64,000 bases of DNA, taken from Sphingobium sp. SCG-1 (GTDB lineage: Bacteria > Pseudomonadota > Alphaproteobacteria > Sphingomonadales > Sphingomonadaceae). The position numbers were made by a program, and so were the translations under genes. The DNA is taken from the NCBI RefSeq assembly GCF_002953135.1, contig NZ_CP026372.1:4121001-4185000 (forward strand), given 5' to 3'. The notes under the pieces were generated by a model. That model did not search any database. It was not told the DNA's origin and saw only the letters and a program-made list of their open reading frames with translations. Positions 26,216 to 35,469 of the stretch are shown in pieces; the stretch's first letter is position 1; every line of letters starts with the position of its first letter.

Positions 26216-27508
26216 ATGAACGCACCGTGGAAAGGCGCAGGCGCCGCCGCGCGCGATCCGTTCCAGGCATTCGTCTGCGACGACCACAGCTTCGATGTGA
26301 TCCGCAGCGTCGCCATCGAATTGGGCTGGCCACCGGAGAAGGTCAACAAGGGTGGTCTGCGCAATGCAGTCCAGGCGCTGTCGATCAGCGCAAGCCCGCA
26401 GATACTGTTCGTCGACTTGTCCGAGAGCGGCGATCCGCTGAACGACATCAATGGCCTTGCCGAAGTGTGTGAGCCGGGGACGGTCGTCATCGCTGCCGGG
26501 CAGGTCAACGACGTCCGGTTGTATCGCGATCTCGTCGCCAGCGGCATACAGGATTATCTGCTCAAGCCGCTCAATGCCGATCATCTGCGTGATACGATCG
26601 CGCAGGCGCAGGCCGTGTTCATGGCCCCGCGCACGGATGCTTCGACTGAGCGCCCGCACCTTTCGGCCGCGATCGTCGGCACACGCGGCGGCGCTGGGGC
26701 TTCGACCGTGGCAACCTCGCTTGCGTGGCTGCTGAGCGAAAAGAGCAAGCGCACGACGGCGCTGCTTGATCTCGATGTGCATTTCGGCACCGGGGCGCTT
26801 GCGATGGACCTCGAACCGGGCCGCGGACTCACCGATGCCATAGAGAATCCCGGCCGTATCGATGGGCTGTTTATTGAGCGTGCGATGGTGCGTGCGAGCG
26901 ACCGGCTGGCGATCCTGTCCGCCGAAGCGCCGATCAGCCAGCCGATGATAACGGATGGTGGCGCATTTTATCAGCTTCTGGACGAATTCCGGACGGCGTT
27001 CGAATGCAGCGTAATCGATTTGCCGCGCTCCATGCTGATCGCGCATCCGCATCTCATCAACGATGCCAACGTCACCGTCGTCGTTACCGAAATGACGCTG
27101 GCGGCTGCACGTGACTCGATCCGCATTCTGTCGTGGCTGAAGAGCAATGCGCCCCAGACGCGCGTGATCGTGGCCGCCAATCGCGTGCACCCCAGTGCGC
27201 TGGAAATCAGCCGCAAGGATTTCGAGCAATCGATCGAGCGCAAGGTCGACGTCATCGTACCCTTCGACGCGCGGCTCGCGGCGCAGGCCGCCAAGCTTGG
27301 GAAGACACTCGCCGAAGTGGCGAAGGGCAGCAAGACCGGCAACGGCCTCATGCAATTGATGGATGAAGCACTCGGCGTACTGGATGGCGCAGCAGGCGAC
27401 GGCAAGTCAAAGGCGAAAGCCAAGGGCGGCTCCCTGATGGGCAAGTTCACCGAGTTCAAGTCGATCATGCCGAGTAAGAAAGACAAGAAAGTCGCGCTGA
27501 ACGGCTGA
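26216..27508 (+). CDS. cpaE: pilus assembly ATPase CpaE (MinD/ParA-like, receiver-like N-terminus)
   Basis: 430 aa. The N-terminal third is a response-regulator-like fold (FQAFVCDDHSFDVIRSVAIE, GIQDYLLKPLNADHL). The rest is a MinD/ParA ATPase with a deviant Walker A, GTRGGAGASTVATSLAW, and DLDVHFGTGALAMDL. It localises the Tad machine in related systems. The next gene is expected to be cpaF, but tadB follows after only 72 bp. Confidence 0.95.
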   Translation: MNAPWKGAGAAARDPFQAFVCDDHSFDVIRSVAIELGWPPEKVNKGGLRNAVQALSISASPQILFVDLSESGDPLNDINGLAEVCEPGTVVIAAGQVNDVRLYRDLVASGIQDYLLKPLNADHLRDTIAQAQAVFMAPRTDASTERPHLSAAIVGTRGGAGASTVATSLAWLLSEKSKRTTALLDLDVHFGTGALAMDLEPGRGLTDAIENPGRIDGLFIERAMVRASDRLAILSAEAPISQPMITDGGAFYQLLDEFRTAFECSVIDLPRSMLIAHPHLINDANVTVVVTEMTLAAARDSIRILSWLKSNAPQTRVIVAANRVHPSALEISRKDFEQSIERKVDVIVPFDARLAAQAAKLGKTLAEVAKGSKTGNGLMQLMDEALGVLDGAAGDGKSKAKAKGGSLMGKFTEFKSIMPSKKDKKVALNG

Positions 27509-27580
27509 TTGTCGAAGGATCGGTTTGGCTGCGACATGGCAGGCGCAGGCGATGGGCCAAGCAAGGACGGACGAACGTAG

Positions 27581-28576
27581 ATGGATAGCCAACTGATCCT
27601 GTTGATCGTACTGGCGCTGAGCGTTGTGGGACTTGTCGCCTTTGCGTTCGCCGGTCCTTCCGCCGCTAAGGCGCAACAGCGCCGCATGGCCCTGATCCGC
27701 GGCCGCCATAGCGATTCCGCCGATGCGATGATGGAAGCGCGGATGCGCAAGGCGATCTCCAATCGCACGACCGAAGACATGAAACTGCTCGTGTCGCTGA
27801 TCCCGAACCCTGAGAACCTTAGCAAACGCATTCGCCGCACAGGCAAGAAATGGACGCTCGGCCAGTATATGACCGGCTGCGCGGGCATATTTCTGGTGAT
27901 GGCCGCCGTAATGGTATTGCGCGGCTACCCGCCGCTGATGGCGCTGTTCGTCAGCCTAGCTGCGGGCCTCGGCCTGCCGCACTGGTATATCGGGCGGCTG
28001 ATCGGCAAGAGGATCGACAAGTTTACCAAGCATTTCCCTGACGCGCTGGATTTACTGGTGCGCGGCTTGCGCTCCGGTCTGCCCATTAGTGAGACGCTTG
28101 GCATCGTCGCGAGTGAAATTCCGGGGCCGACGGGCGAAGAATTCAAGCTTATCAGCGAGCGCATGAAGATCGGTCAAACGATGGAGCAGGCGTTGCAGGA
28201 AACCGCCGATCGTCTGGGTACGGCCGAATTCCAGTTCTTCGTCATTACTCTCGCCATTCAGCGCGAGACGGGCGGCAACCTTGCCGAAACGCTCTCCAAC
28301 TTGTCGACTGTGCTGCGTCAACGCGCGCAGATGAAGTTGAAGATCAGGGCGATGTCTTCAGAATCGAAGGCTTCGGCCTACATCATTGGATCGTTGCCGT
28401 TCCTTGTATTCGCCATGATTTCCTACATCAACTTCCAGTATATGTCGCCGTTCTTCAATGGCGACCCTGAGGGGATGATGGGGCTGAGCCTGATGCAGAT
28501 GATCGGCATTGGCGGCATGGGATGGATGGGCATCGGCGTGTTCATCATGGCCCAGATGATAAACTTCGAAATCTAA
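27581..28576 (+). CDS. tadB: Tad pilus inner-membrane protein TadB (type II secretion F domain)
   Basis: 331-aa inner-membrane platform protein with an N-terminal helix, two central helices (about residues 95-145), a cytoplasmic T2SSF domain (KHFPDALDLLVRGLRSGLPI, RETGGNLAETLSNLSTVLR) and two C-terminal helices. It pairs with TadC to anchor the CpaF motor. It begins directly after a TAG that ends a 14-codon open frame in the gap after cpaE, and 15 bp separate it from tadC. Confidence 0.95.
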   Translation: MDSQLILLIVLALSVVGLVAFAFAGPSAAKAQQRRMALIRGRHSDSADAMMEARMRKAISNRTTEDMKLLVSLIPNPENLSKRIRRTGKKWTLGQYMTGCAGIFLVMAAVMVLRGYPPLMALFVSLAAGLGLPHWYIGRLIGKRIDKFTKHFPDALDLLVRGLRSGLPISETLGIVASEIPGPTGEEFKLISERMKIGQTMEQALQETADRLGTAEFQFFVITLAIQRETGGNLAETLSNLSTVLRQRAQMKLKIRAMSSESKASAYIIGSLPFLVFAMISYINFQYMSPFFNGDPEGMMGLSLMQMIGIGGMGWMGIGVFIMAQMINFEI

Positions 28577-28591
28577 GGGAGGCACAAGCAC

Positions 28592-29584
28592 ATGCAACCT
28601 GCAACGCCGCCCGGAGCCACCATGCTGGGTATGACCGCCACCGACCTTGGCACGTTGTTCGCCGCGCTGGCGACCATGGCCGTCCTATTCGCGCTGTACA
28701 CGGTGATGACCGTACGCGATCCGATGAGCAAGCGCGTCAAGGCGCTGAACGAGCGCCGCGAACAATTGAAAGCAGGCATCACGGCCTCGACCGCAAAGCG
28801 CCGTGCGAAACTAGTCCAGAAGAACCAGACTACCGACCGCATGCGATCGCTGCTGTCGAACCTGAAGGTTCTACAGGACGATCAGTTGAAGGACGCGCAA
28901 GTGAAACTGGCGCAAGCGGGTATCCGGTCCAAGGACTGGGCCGTTGCCGTCATCTTCGGACGCATGATTATGCCGATCGTCATCGGCGTTATAGTCGCGC
29001 TGTGGTTGTATGTCCTTGGCGGCCAGCCCGAGTGGGGTCCTATGAAGCGCTTCGGCTGCTTCGCCGTGCTGCTGCTCCTGGCCTATAAATCGCCCGATCT
29101 CTACATTGATAACAAGATCAACAAGCGCTCTACGGAAATCCGCAAGGGGCTGCCCGATGCGCTCGATCTGCTGGTGATTTGCGCGGAGGCCGGGCTCACC
29201 GTCGACGCGGCATTCAACCGTGTCTCAAAGGAACTTGGCAAGGCTTATCCCGAACTGGGTGACGAGTTTCAGCTTACGGCCATTGAACTGAGCTTCCTGA
29301 CTGAGCGCCGCATGGCGTTCGAGAACCTGGCCAACCGCGTGAAACTGGATGCGGTCAAGGGCGTGGTTACGACCATGATCCAGACCGAGAAATACGGTAC
29401 GCCGCTGGCGTCCGCCCTACGAGTATTGTCGGCCGAATTCCGCAACGAGCGCATGATGCGCGCAGAGGAGAAGGCGGCGCGCTTACCCGCGATCATGACT
29501 GTGCCGCTGATCCTTTTCATCCTGCCGACGCTGTTCGTCGTGATCCTGGGTCCGGCGGCGTGCTCAATATCGAAGGCATTCTGA
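28592..29584 (+). CDS. tadC: Tad pilus inner-membrane protein TadC (type II secretion F domain)
   Basis: 330-aa paralogue of TadB. N-terminal helix (LGTLFAALATMAVLFALYTV), central helices around residues 125-160, and the T2SSF domain with KGLPDALDLLVICAEAGLTVDAAF and EKYGTPLASALRVLSAEFRNE. A C-terminal hydrophobic helix (LILFILPTLFVVILGPAA) closes the protein. Last recognisable gene of the locus; no TadD, TadE/F/G or Flp pilin gene follows. Confidence 0.95.
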   Translation: MQPATPPGATMLGMTATDLGTLFAALATMAVLFALYTVMTVRDPMSKRVKALNERREQLKAGITASTAKRRAKLVQKNQTTDRMRSLLSNLKVLQDDQLKDAQVKLAQAGIRSKDWAVAVIFGRMIMPIVIGVIVALWLYVLGGQPEWGPMKRFGCFAVLLLLAYKSPDLYIDNKINKRSTEIRKGLPDALDLLVICAEAGLTVDAAFNRVSKELGKAYPELGDEFQLTAIELSFLTERRMAFENLANRVKLDAVKGVVTTMIQTEKYGTPLASALRVLSAEFRNERMMRAEEKAARLPAIMTVPLILFILPTLFVVILGPAACSISKAF

Positions 29585-29892
29585 CTTAGGCCGCGCAAAA
29601 CAGTGACGCGTCGGCATCTGCGTATCGAATGAACGCCTTCACGCTCGGTCCGCTCCGCAACGCAAACCGGACAATATGTGCAGAGAGTAACTGAGTACCG
29701 GAGGAAGGAACAACTGGCAGCTCAAGGCATTAGCGATCCAGAAATGGATGATGGTCCAGGTGTGTGAAGAAAGGGACGGCATTCCAACCGATTGCGGCCC
29801 GCTCGGCGCTGACCGGAAGGACGCTGAATAGCGTCGCCTTCACCGGGGCTATCCCATCAGCACGAAATCACCTCAGCAAGAAGGAGCATCTC
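29585..29892. other. 308-bp gap after tadC
   Basis: No gene is evident, and in particular no short pilin with the G-x-x-x-x-E leader motif. The open frame that runs into the cupin gene from 29764 has no family-like sequence before the GTG at 29893. I saw no U-tract hairpin for the end of the Tad operon. Confidence 0.5.
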
Positions 29893-30243
29893 GTGAAAGT
29901 TCAAAAATTCGCGATCTCTGACGCAGCGCTCGAACGCTCACCCGGGCAGGACGGCGACGTGTTTGTGGGCAATCTTGTAGACCAACGCCATGGCGCTCCG
30001 ATCACCATAGGTTATGGGCGATATGGACCCGATCAGAGTCTGGAGGAGATCATGGCCGTCGATGACGTGATGGTCGTCCTTGAAGGACAAATCTCCGTAT
30101 CTAGCGAAGCGGGAACTGTCACCGCAGGACCAGGCGAGATCATACATATGCCGAAGGACCAGAGGGTGACGATCCGTTCCCATGAGCACGGGGCACTCAC
30201 TGCCTACGTGACGTATCCTCATTGGCAAGAAGCACGAAAGTAA
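29893..30243 (+). CDS. small cupin-domain protein (EutQ-like)
   Basis: 116-aa single-domain cupin. The barrel motifs are seen as APITIGYGRYGPDQSLEE, VVLEGQISVSSEAGTVTAGPGEIIHMPKDQRV and HEHGALTAYVTYP. The fold resembles EutQ-type cupins, but no ethanolamine genes are near, so the function is unknown. The GTG at 29893 is chosen because a perfect AAGGAG lies 6 nt upstream. Codon frames before it do not look coding. Confidence 0.85.
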   Translation: MKVQKFAISDAALERSPGQDGDVFVGNLVDQRHGAPITIGYGRYGPDQSLEEIMAVDDVMVVLEGQISVSSEAGTVTAGPGEIIHMPKDQRVTIRSHEHGALTAYVTYPHWQEARK

Positions 30244-30406
30244 GATCCTTAGGGTGGCGCCCGGCTACTCGTCGGCGTCACCGCTTTTACCTTAGGCCGT
30301 CGGCTACAATGCCGTTGATGCAACCTGTGTGTGGGTCAACCCTCGACTCGATTTCAATTAGCATGGCCAGGCAATCGAAGGTTGCGCAACAACAACGATT
30401 GAAATA

Positions 30407-30421
30407 TGCGAATAATTCGCA
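30407..30421. promoter_or_regulatory. Fur-like box upstream of the first TonB receptor
   Basis: TGCGAATAATTCGCA is a perfect 7-1-7 inverted repeat ending 27 bp before the receptor start codon. Its form matches the 7-1-7 heptamer architecture of Fur sites. Related sites precede the second receptor (43051) and tonB (45747). All three front iron-uptake genes. Confidence 0.7.
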
Positions 30422-30448
30422 TTATCGAATCATTGTTAGGGGGTTGTT

Positions 30449-32557
30449 TTGCGTATTGGTCGTTTGGCGTTTCTTGTGGCCGTTTCTTTTCATTCATCGA
30501 TGGCATTGGCGCAGGGTGCATCCGAAGCTGCGGATGCTGCGATGTCCGACAGCGATCAGATAATCGTCACCGGGCGAGCACAACGTCTCTATCGCACCGA
30601 AACCACGACCGTCGGCAAAACCTCCGAAGATCCACTCAACATCCCGCAGGCCGTGCAGGTCATCAATTCGGATTTGTTTGCCGATCAAGGCGCACGCGAC
30701 GCAACCGACATCTACCGCAACATCTCCGGCGTCAGCTTCTTCAGCTATGCCGGTGTCACCTTTCGCGGCTTCCGTCAGGACCAATCCTTTTACGATGGCA
30801 TGCGTGGAAACCCGTTCATCGGTTTCTCCGTACCGCAACTTTTTAATATCGATCGCGTCGAGGTGCTGAAAGGCCCAGCGGGCTTGTTCTTCGGCCCCGG
30901 TTCACCGGGCGGTATCATCAACTATGTGTCTAAAACGCCGGAAGAAGAAGGCTCCCTCCGTACGGTTCTCACGGCGGGCAACTACGACCGAATTGGCATT
31001 TCATCCGAAGCGAGCGGCCCGATCGACGAGGATGGCATCGTCACATATCGCGTCGGCGGCTTCTATGAGTCCATGGACCCCTATCGGGTCAATACGCAAA
31101 ATAAGTCGCTGATCGGGGACGGCGCGATAGCCATCAAGACGAACGAAGGTGGCAAGCTGACGCTGCAAGCGACTATTTACGACAACCGGCTGGCGGCCAA
31201 TCGCTTGCGCGGCGTGCTGACCGACAACGCTGGCAATTTCCGGACGGACATTCGCTGGAATGCCAATGAGCCGACCGATTTCCTCAACTTGAAGTCGAAA
31301 GCCTATCAAGCGCGTTACGCCACCGCGATCGGCGATGCGGTCACGTTCGATTTAGGCGTGCGCTACTTCAAAGCGACAGAGACGCAGCAATATCACGAAC
31401 CCCGCGGTTTCGAGGCGGGGAGTACCGATCTCGTCGCCCGCGAGTTTCGCGACCAGATCCGTGACGTCGATGGGCTGTCGTTCTCCACCAACCTTACTGC
31501 ACGTGTAGCCCTGTTGGGCATGGACCATAAATTTCAGGCAGGCGCGGACTGGTATGACGAAACCAGCGTCCTCAGCTCCCGCATCTTGCGGGCGGGTGTG
31601 ACATCGCTCAGCCTCAGCAACCCCGTCTACACAACGTCGGCGCGTGACGTGGCGCGCGCGGCGCTGCTCCCCTTCATCGTCACTGATACGCGCACCAAAA
31701 GACAGGGCGCGTATCTCCAGGACCAGATCAGTGTGACCGACGCCTTTCTTCTGGTTGGCGGCCTACGCTACGACAAGTTCACGGATCGAGTGGTGAATAG
31801 CGCATCCTATAAGGACAACGACATCACTTTCCGCACCGGCGCAATTTACAAGCCGCGCAGGGACGTTTCCCTTTATCTAAGCTGGTCGCAGAGCTTCGAA
31901 CCACAGACTGCCGCCAGCCAGAACGGCGATGCGGGTGGCCCATTCGCGCCTGTGACCGGCGATCAGTTCGAGGGCGGCGTTAAGACCGACCTGTTCGACG
32001 GACGCATTCAGGCCAATGTTGCGGCCTATCGCATAGTACGCAAGAACATCCTGCAGGCCGATGCCAACCTGCCGCCAGTAAACGGGCAAGATCAGTTACG
32101 CCCCATCGGCGAAGTCACGTCAAAAGGGTTCGAAATCGACCTGTCGACGGACCTTACGCCCAACTGGGTGCTGCTCGTCAACTATGGCTATAATGACACC
32201 AAGATCACCGGCACTATCGCGGGTCAGGCGATCACCAATGCCGTGGGCGACCGCTTCGCCAATGCGCCCAAGCACAAGCTGGGCTTTTGGACCCGATACC
32301 AGGTCGCTCCGATCGATGCGGCCTTTGCCTTTGGCGGCGAATATGTCTCGAAGCGTATCAGCCTGTCAGGACAGGATGTGAAGCCCTACACGATCTTCGA
32401 TGCCTCGATCACCAAGGGGCTGGGCTTTGCCGAGTTGCTCCTGAGAGCCGACAACATCTTCGACAAGGTCTACGCCGCCTCCGGCTTTTCCGCCCAGAGC
32501 GGCCATTTCCCCGGCGAACCTCGGACATTCCTTGCCGAACTCCGGTTCAAATTCTGA
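30449..32557 (+). CDS. TonB-dependent siderophore receptor
   Basis: 702-aa outer-membrane receptor: signal peptide (LAFLVAVSFHSSMALAQG), TonB-box-like DQIIVTGRAQ, a plug domain (DPLNIPQAVQVINSDLF, VEVLKGPAGLFFGPGSPGGIINYVSK) and a 22-strand barrel ending in ELRFKF with the terminal Phe. Probably ferric-siderophore uptake of the FhuA/FpvA group. The start is the TTG at 30449 with AGGGGG about 6 nt upstream. Iron control is suggested by the box at 30407. A PepSY protein gene follows 2 bp after its stop. Confidence 0.94.
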   Translation: MRIGRLAFLVAVSFHSSMALAQGASEAADAAMSDSDQIIVTGRAQRLYRTETTTVGKTSEDPLNIPQAVQVINSDLFADQGARDATDIYRNISGVSFFSYAGVTFRGFRQDQSFYDGMRGNPFIGFSVPQLFNIDRVEVLKGPAGLFFGPGSPGGIINYVSKTPEEEGSLRTVLTAGNYDRIGISSEASGPIDEDGIVTYRVGGFYESMDPYRVNTQNKSLIGDGAIAIKTNEGGKLTLQATIYDNRLAANRLRGVLTDNAGNFRTDIRWNANEPTDFLNLKSKAYQARYATAIGDAVTFDLGVRYFKATETQQYHEPRGFEAGSTDLVAREFRDQIRDVDGLSFSTNLTARVALLGMDHKFQAGADWYDETSVLSSRILRAGVTSLSLSNPVYTTSARDVARAALLPFIVTDTRTKRQGAYLQDQISVTDAFLLVGGLRYDKFTDRVVNSASYKDNDITFRTGAIYKPRRDVSLYLSWSQSFEPQTAASQNGDAGGPFAPVTGDQFEGGVKTDLFDGRIQANVAAYRIVRKNILQADANLPPVNGQDQLRPIGEVTSKGFEIDLSTDLTPNWVLLVNYGYNDTKITGTIAGQAITNAVGDRFANAPKHKLGFWTRYQVAPIDAAFAFGGEYVSKRISLSGQDVKPYTIFDASITKGLGFAELLLRADNIFDKVYAASGFSAQSGHFPGEPRTFLAELRFKF

Positions 32558-32559
32558 CC

Positions 32560-33762
32560 ATGGCCTCCGTGCGTTCGGCCAAGTCGGGGGCGAAGAAACG
32601 CCGGTCGCTCTGGTGGGTGGTGCATAGCTGGATTGGCCTTAAGCTGTCGATCTTCCTCACCTTCATCCTGGCGACCGGAACCTTCGCGGTGTTCGCGCAC
32701 GAGATCGACTGGATGGTGACGCCTGCCATGCGGGTGTCACCACAAGCTGCGCCACCGGCATCGTGGGGTTCGCTTGCTGCGGCCGCCGCCCGCGCCGAAC
32801 CGTCCGGTCGATTGCAGACGATCTATGCACCGATCGACCCGTGGTTCGCGGTAGAGGCGTGGATAGACCTCGGCAAAGGTGCGCCGCGCCGGGTATATAT
32901 CAACCCATGGACGGCGCAAGTTACCGGCACCCATGGTTGGGCAAATGTCCACCGCTTCCTGCGGCAGGTGCATCGCCATTTGATGCTACCGACGAAGATC
33001 GGCATCCCGATCGTCTGTTCTCTCGCACTCCTTCTCATGATCTCCCTGATCTCGGGTATCGTTACCTACAAGAAGTGGTGGCGCGGCTTCTTCCGTCGAC
33101 CGCGCAGTGGGGATGGACGACGGCTGACAGGCGACCTTCACCGACTGGCGGGCCTATGGAGCCTGTGGTTCGTAGCGTTGATAGCATTGACGGGCATATG
33201 GTATCTGGTCGAGACATTGGGAGGTCATGCACCTGTGCCAAAGCTTCCCAAGGTGGACGCCCGCAGCGCGCTGCCGACCGGCGCAGCACTCGACAAGTTG
33301 GTGGCTGTGGCAAAGCAGGCTGACGCAAACCTCGAAATTCGCGAAATCCGTTTCACCGAAGACAGCGGCGTCATATTCCTCGGCCAATCGCGGGCCTGGC
33401 TGGTGCGTGACAGGGCCAATGCTGTTGTCCTTGATCCGGCGGACGGTCGGGTTGTGGCGCAACTGGATGGCCGGATGCTTGGCACTCACCAGCGTATTTC
33501 GGAAATGGCGGACCCACTGCATTTCGGCACATTCGGAGGATTGACCACGAAAATCATCTGGTTCCTGTTCGGCCTCGCCCTGACCGCGATGGCCATTACA
33601 GGCACCATGATCTACAGCTTGCGTCTGGCAAAAGCTCACGAGACGAACGATGGCGCGATGCGCTTGGCTTGGCGCGGCATGGGGGTTTGGGCCTATGTCG
33701 GAATGGCGCTGATACTACTGGCGCTCGCACTTACGCCCGGTGCGATCAGTGGGGCAAGTTGA
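32560..33762 (+). CDS. PepSY-associated membrane protein (siderophore-reductase type)
   Basis: 400-aa inner-membrane protein with the PepSY_TM layout: one helix near residue 30 (LSIFLTFILATGTFAVFAHEID), a periplasmic PepSY segment, paired helices around 150-215 and two more at the C-terminus (about 330-395). Conserved VHRFLRQVHRHLMLP and GDLHRLAGLWSLWF carry histidines that could bind haem. Such proteins are placed next to siderophore receptors and are thought to release iron by reduction. It starts 2 bp after the receptor stop, so they form one operon. Confidence 0.92.
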   Translation: MASVRSAKSGAKKRRSLWWVVHSWIGLKLSIFLTFILATGTFAVFAHEIDWMVTPAMRVSPQAAPPASWGSLAAAAARAEPSGRLQTIYAPIDPWFAVEAWIDLGKGAPRRVYINPWTAQVTGTHGWANVHRFLRQVHRHLMLPTKIGIPIVCSLALLLMISLISGIVTYKKWWRGFFRRPRSGDGRRLTGDLHRLAGLWSLWFVALIALTGIWYLVETLGGHAPVPKLPKVDARSALPTGAALDKLVAVAKQADANLEIREIRFTEDSGVIFLGQSRAWLVRDRANAVVLDPADGRVVAQLDGRMLGTHQRISEMADPLHFGTFGGLTTKIIWFLFGLALTAMAITGTMIYSLRLAKAHETNDGAMRLAWRGMGVWAYVGMALILLALALTPGAISGAS

Positions 33763-33868
33763 CTTTCCTCTGCCCTGAATCCCGCATCGTAAAAAGCGAG
33801 GACAACGAAGCTTTGAGAGGGACTCATGCGCGTCGGATCAACAGCCGCTAGGCGCACGGCTCGGATTC

Positions 33869-34579
33869 CTAAAAGGGAATTTCCTCCCCTTGGAAGTCGA
33901 AGAACTTCCCGCTGTCCGGCACCTTCAATCCTTCCACTACATCAAGCAGCTGAAGTGCGGCGCGCTCCGGATCAAACAGCCGTCCGGCCTGAACATTGCC
34001 CTGGAATGGGCGAGAGAGTGTCGTGTCGACTGTGCCGGGGTGCAGGGTCACCACGATGGTGCGATCGTTGCGACGGCGTTCCTCGATGGCGAGGTTTCGA
34101 ACCAGCATGTTGAGCGCCGCCTTCGACGCACGATAGCCATGCCACCCGCCTAATCGATTGTCATTGATCGATCCCACCCGCGCCGACAGCGCTGCGAAGA
34201 CCGTGCGTCCCGTTTTGGGCATGATCGGCAGGAAATGCTTCGCCACAAGCGCAGGCCCGATGGCATTTACGGCATAGAGCCGCGCCAACCACTCCGGCTC
34301 CAAATCGCGCAACGCCTTTTCGGGGCCGCGTTCTCCCGAATGGAGCAGGCCGGTCGCGATGATGATGCAGGTTGGTGCCGGACCTCTCGCGACATGTGCG
34401 GCGGCGGCGGCGATGCTCGCCTCATCGAGCAAGTCGAGATGCTGCGATCCGGGCCGCGATCGCGCGAAGCCATGAACGACATCGAACGCGCCCTCCTCGA
34501 TCAGGGCCGCTTCCAATGCGCGCCCGATCCCACCAGAAGCGCCGACGACGACGGCAGAAGCGCTGCCTGCACCGCTCAT
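33869..34579 (-). CDS. SDR family NAD(P)-dependent oxidoreductase
   Basis: 236-aa short-chain dehydrogenase. Cofactor motif VVVGASGGIGRALEAAL at the N-terminus; catalytic YRASK in GWHGYRASKAALNMLVRN, preceded by SARVGSINDNRLGG. It resembles C-factor/CsgA-like SDRs. Substrate unknown. Its start overlaps the yaaA end by 4 bp. Confidence 0.93.
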   Translation of the reverse strand: MSGAGSASAVVVGASGGIGRALEAALIEEGAFDVVHGFARSRPGSQHLDLLDEASIAAAAAHVARGPAPTCIIIATGLLHSGERGPEKALRDLEPEWLARLYAVNAIGPALVAKHFLPIMPKTGRTVFAALSARVGSINDNRLGGWHGYRASKAALNMLVRNLAIEERRRNDRTIVVTLHPGTVDTTLSRPFQGNVQAGRLFDPERAALQLLDVVEGLKVPDSGKFFDFQGEEIPF

Positions 34580-35328
34580 ACGCGGGTGAAACGCCAGCGA
34601 TCGCCGTCGCTCTCTTGTCCGTCGAACCGGTATCCGTCGTAATCGAAACCGCGCATCGCCTCTACATCAGTAATGCGATGCTCACATAGCCAGCGTGCCA
34701 TCATGCCCCGCGCTCGCTTGGCATTGAAGCTCACGAAACGTGGGCCATTCGGGCCGGGTTCACGGAACTCGACCTCGATCACACGCACGCCCGCCAGCCT
34801 GCCTTTGACGGCAGCAAAATACTCCTGGCTGGCGAGGTTGAGGATGACGCCCGATCCCTCTTCTGCGAGTTGCTCCAGTAGCAGTTGCGCAATACGATTG
34901 CCCCACCAGTCAGTCAGGGATGTGCGGCGCGGTGCCCAGCGCGTGCCCATCTCAAGCCGATAGGGACGAATTGCGTCCAGCGGCCGCAGCAGGCCGTAAA
35001 GGCCCGAAAGCATTCGCACGTGATCCTGTGCAAAGCTGACGGCGACCTCATCCAGCGTGTCCACCTCGAAGCCTGTATAAACGTCACCGGCAAAAGCGAA
35101 CAGCGCTGGTCGTTCAGGCAGATTGTCGAAGTCGCGAAAACGATCGGCATTTAGCTTGGCGAGGCGCGGGGAGATATGCATCAATTCGGACAGCCGCTTC
35201 TGCGTGAGATTCGCAGCCGATCGCGCAAGGCTGTGCGCTTCCGCGGAGAAATATGGCTTTGACACTTGGAGCGGCGGTAACGGACGCTCAAAGTCGAGCG
35301 TTTTCGCAGGGGACAGTAGTGCAATCAT
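34576..35328 (-). CDS. yaaA: peroxide-stress protein YaaA
   Basis: 250-aa YaaA/DUF328 protein that limits intracellular free iron and DNA damage under peroxide stress in E. coli. Family features: MIALLSPAKTLDFERPLP at the start, FAGDVYTGFEVDTL, LSGLYGLLRPLDAIRPYRLEMGT and the C-terminal FNAKRARGMMARWL. I chose the ATG at 35328; another in-frame ATG at 35364 adds twelve atypical residues. It pairs with the SDR gene. Confidence 0.95.
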   Translation of the reverse strand: MIALLSPAKTLDFERPLPPLQVSKPYFSAEAHSLARSAANLTQKRLSELMHISPRLAKLNADRFRDFDNLPERPALFAFAGDVYTGFEVDTLDEVAVSFAQDHVRMLSGLYGLLRPLDAIRPYRLEMGTRWAPRRTSLTDWWGNRIAQLLLEQLAEEGSGVILNLASQEYFAAVKGRLAGVRVIEVEFREPGPNGPRFVSFNAKRARGMMARWLCEHRITDVEAMRGFDYDGYRFDGQESDGDRWRFTRV

Positions 35329-35469
35329 CAAGGCGGCGGTAGCGTCCGCAGGCACATGCGTCAAACTACTGCCTTGGCTCGTAACCCATACGAGCTAGTG
35401 ACCACAATCGCGGTAGGTTGCCTTCATTTGGCTATACTTACTCGCAACCCCGAAAGCATCCCGCTACAT

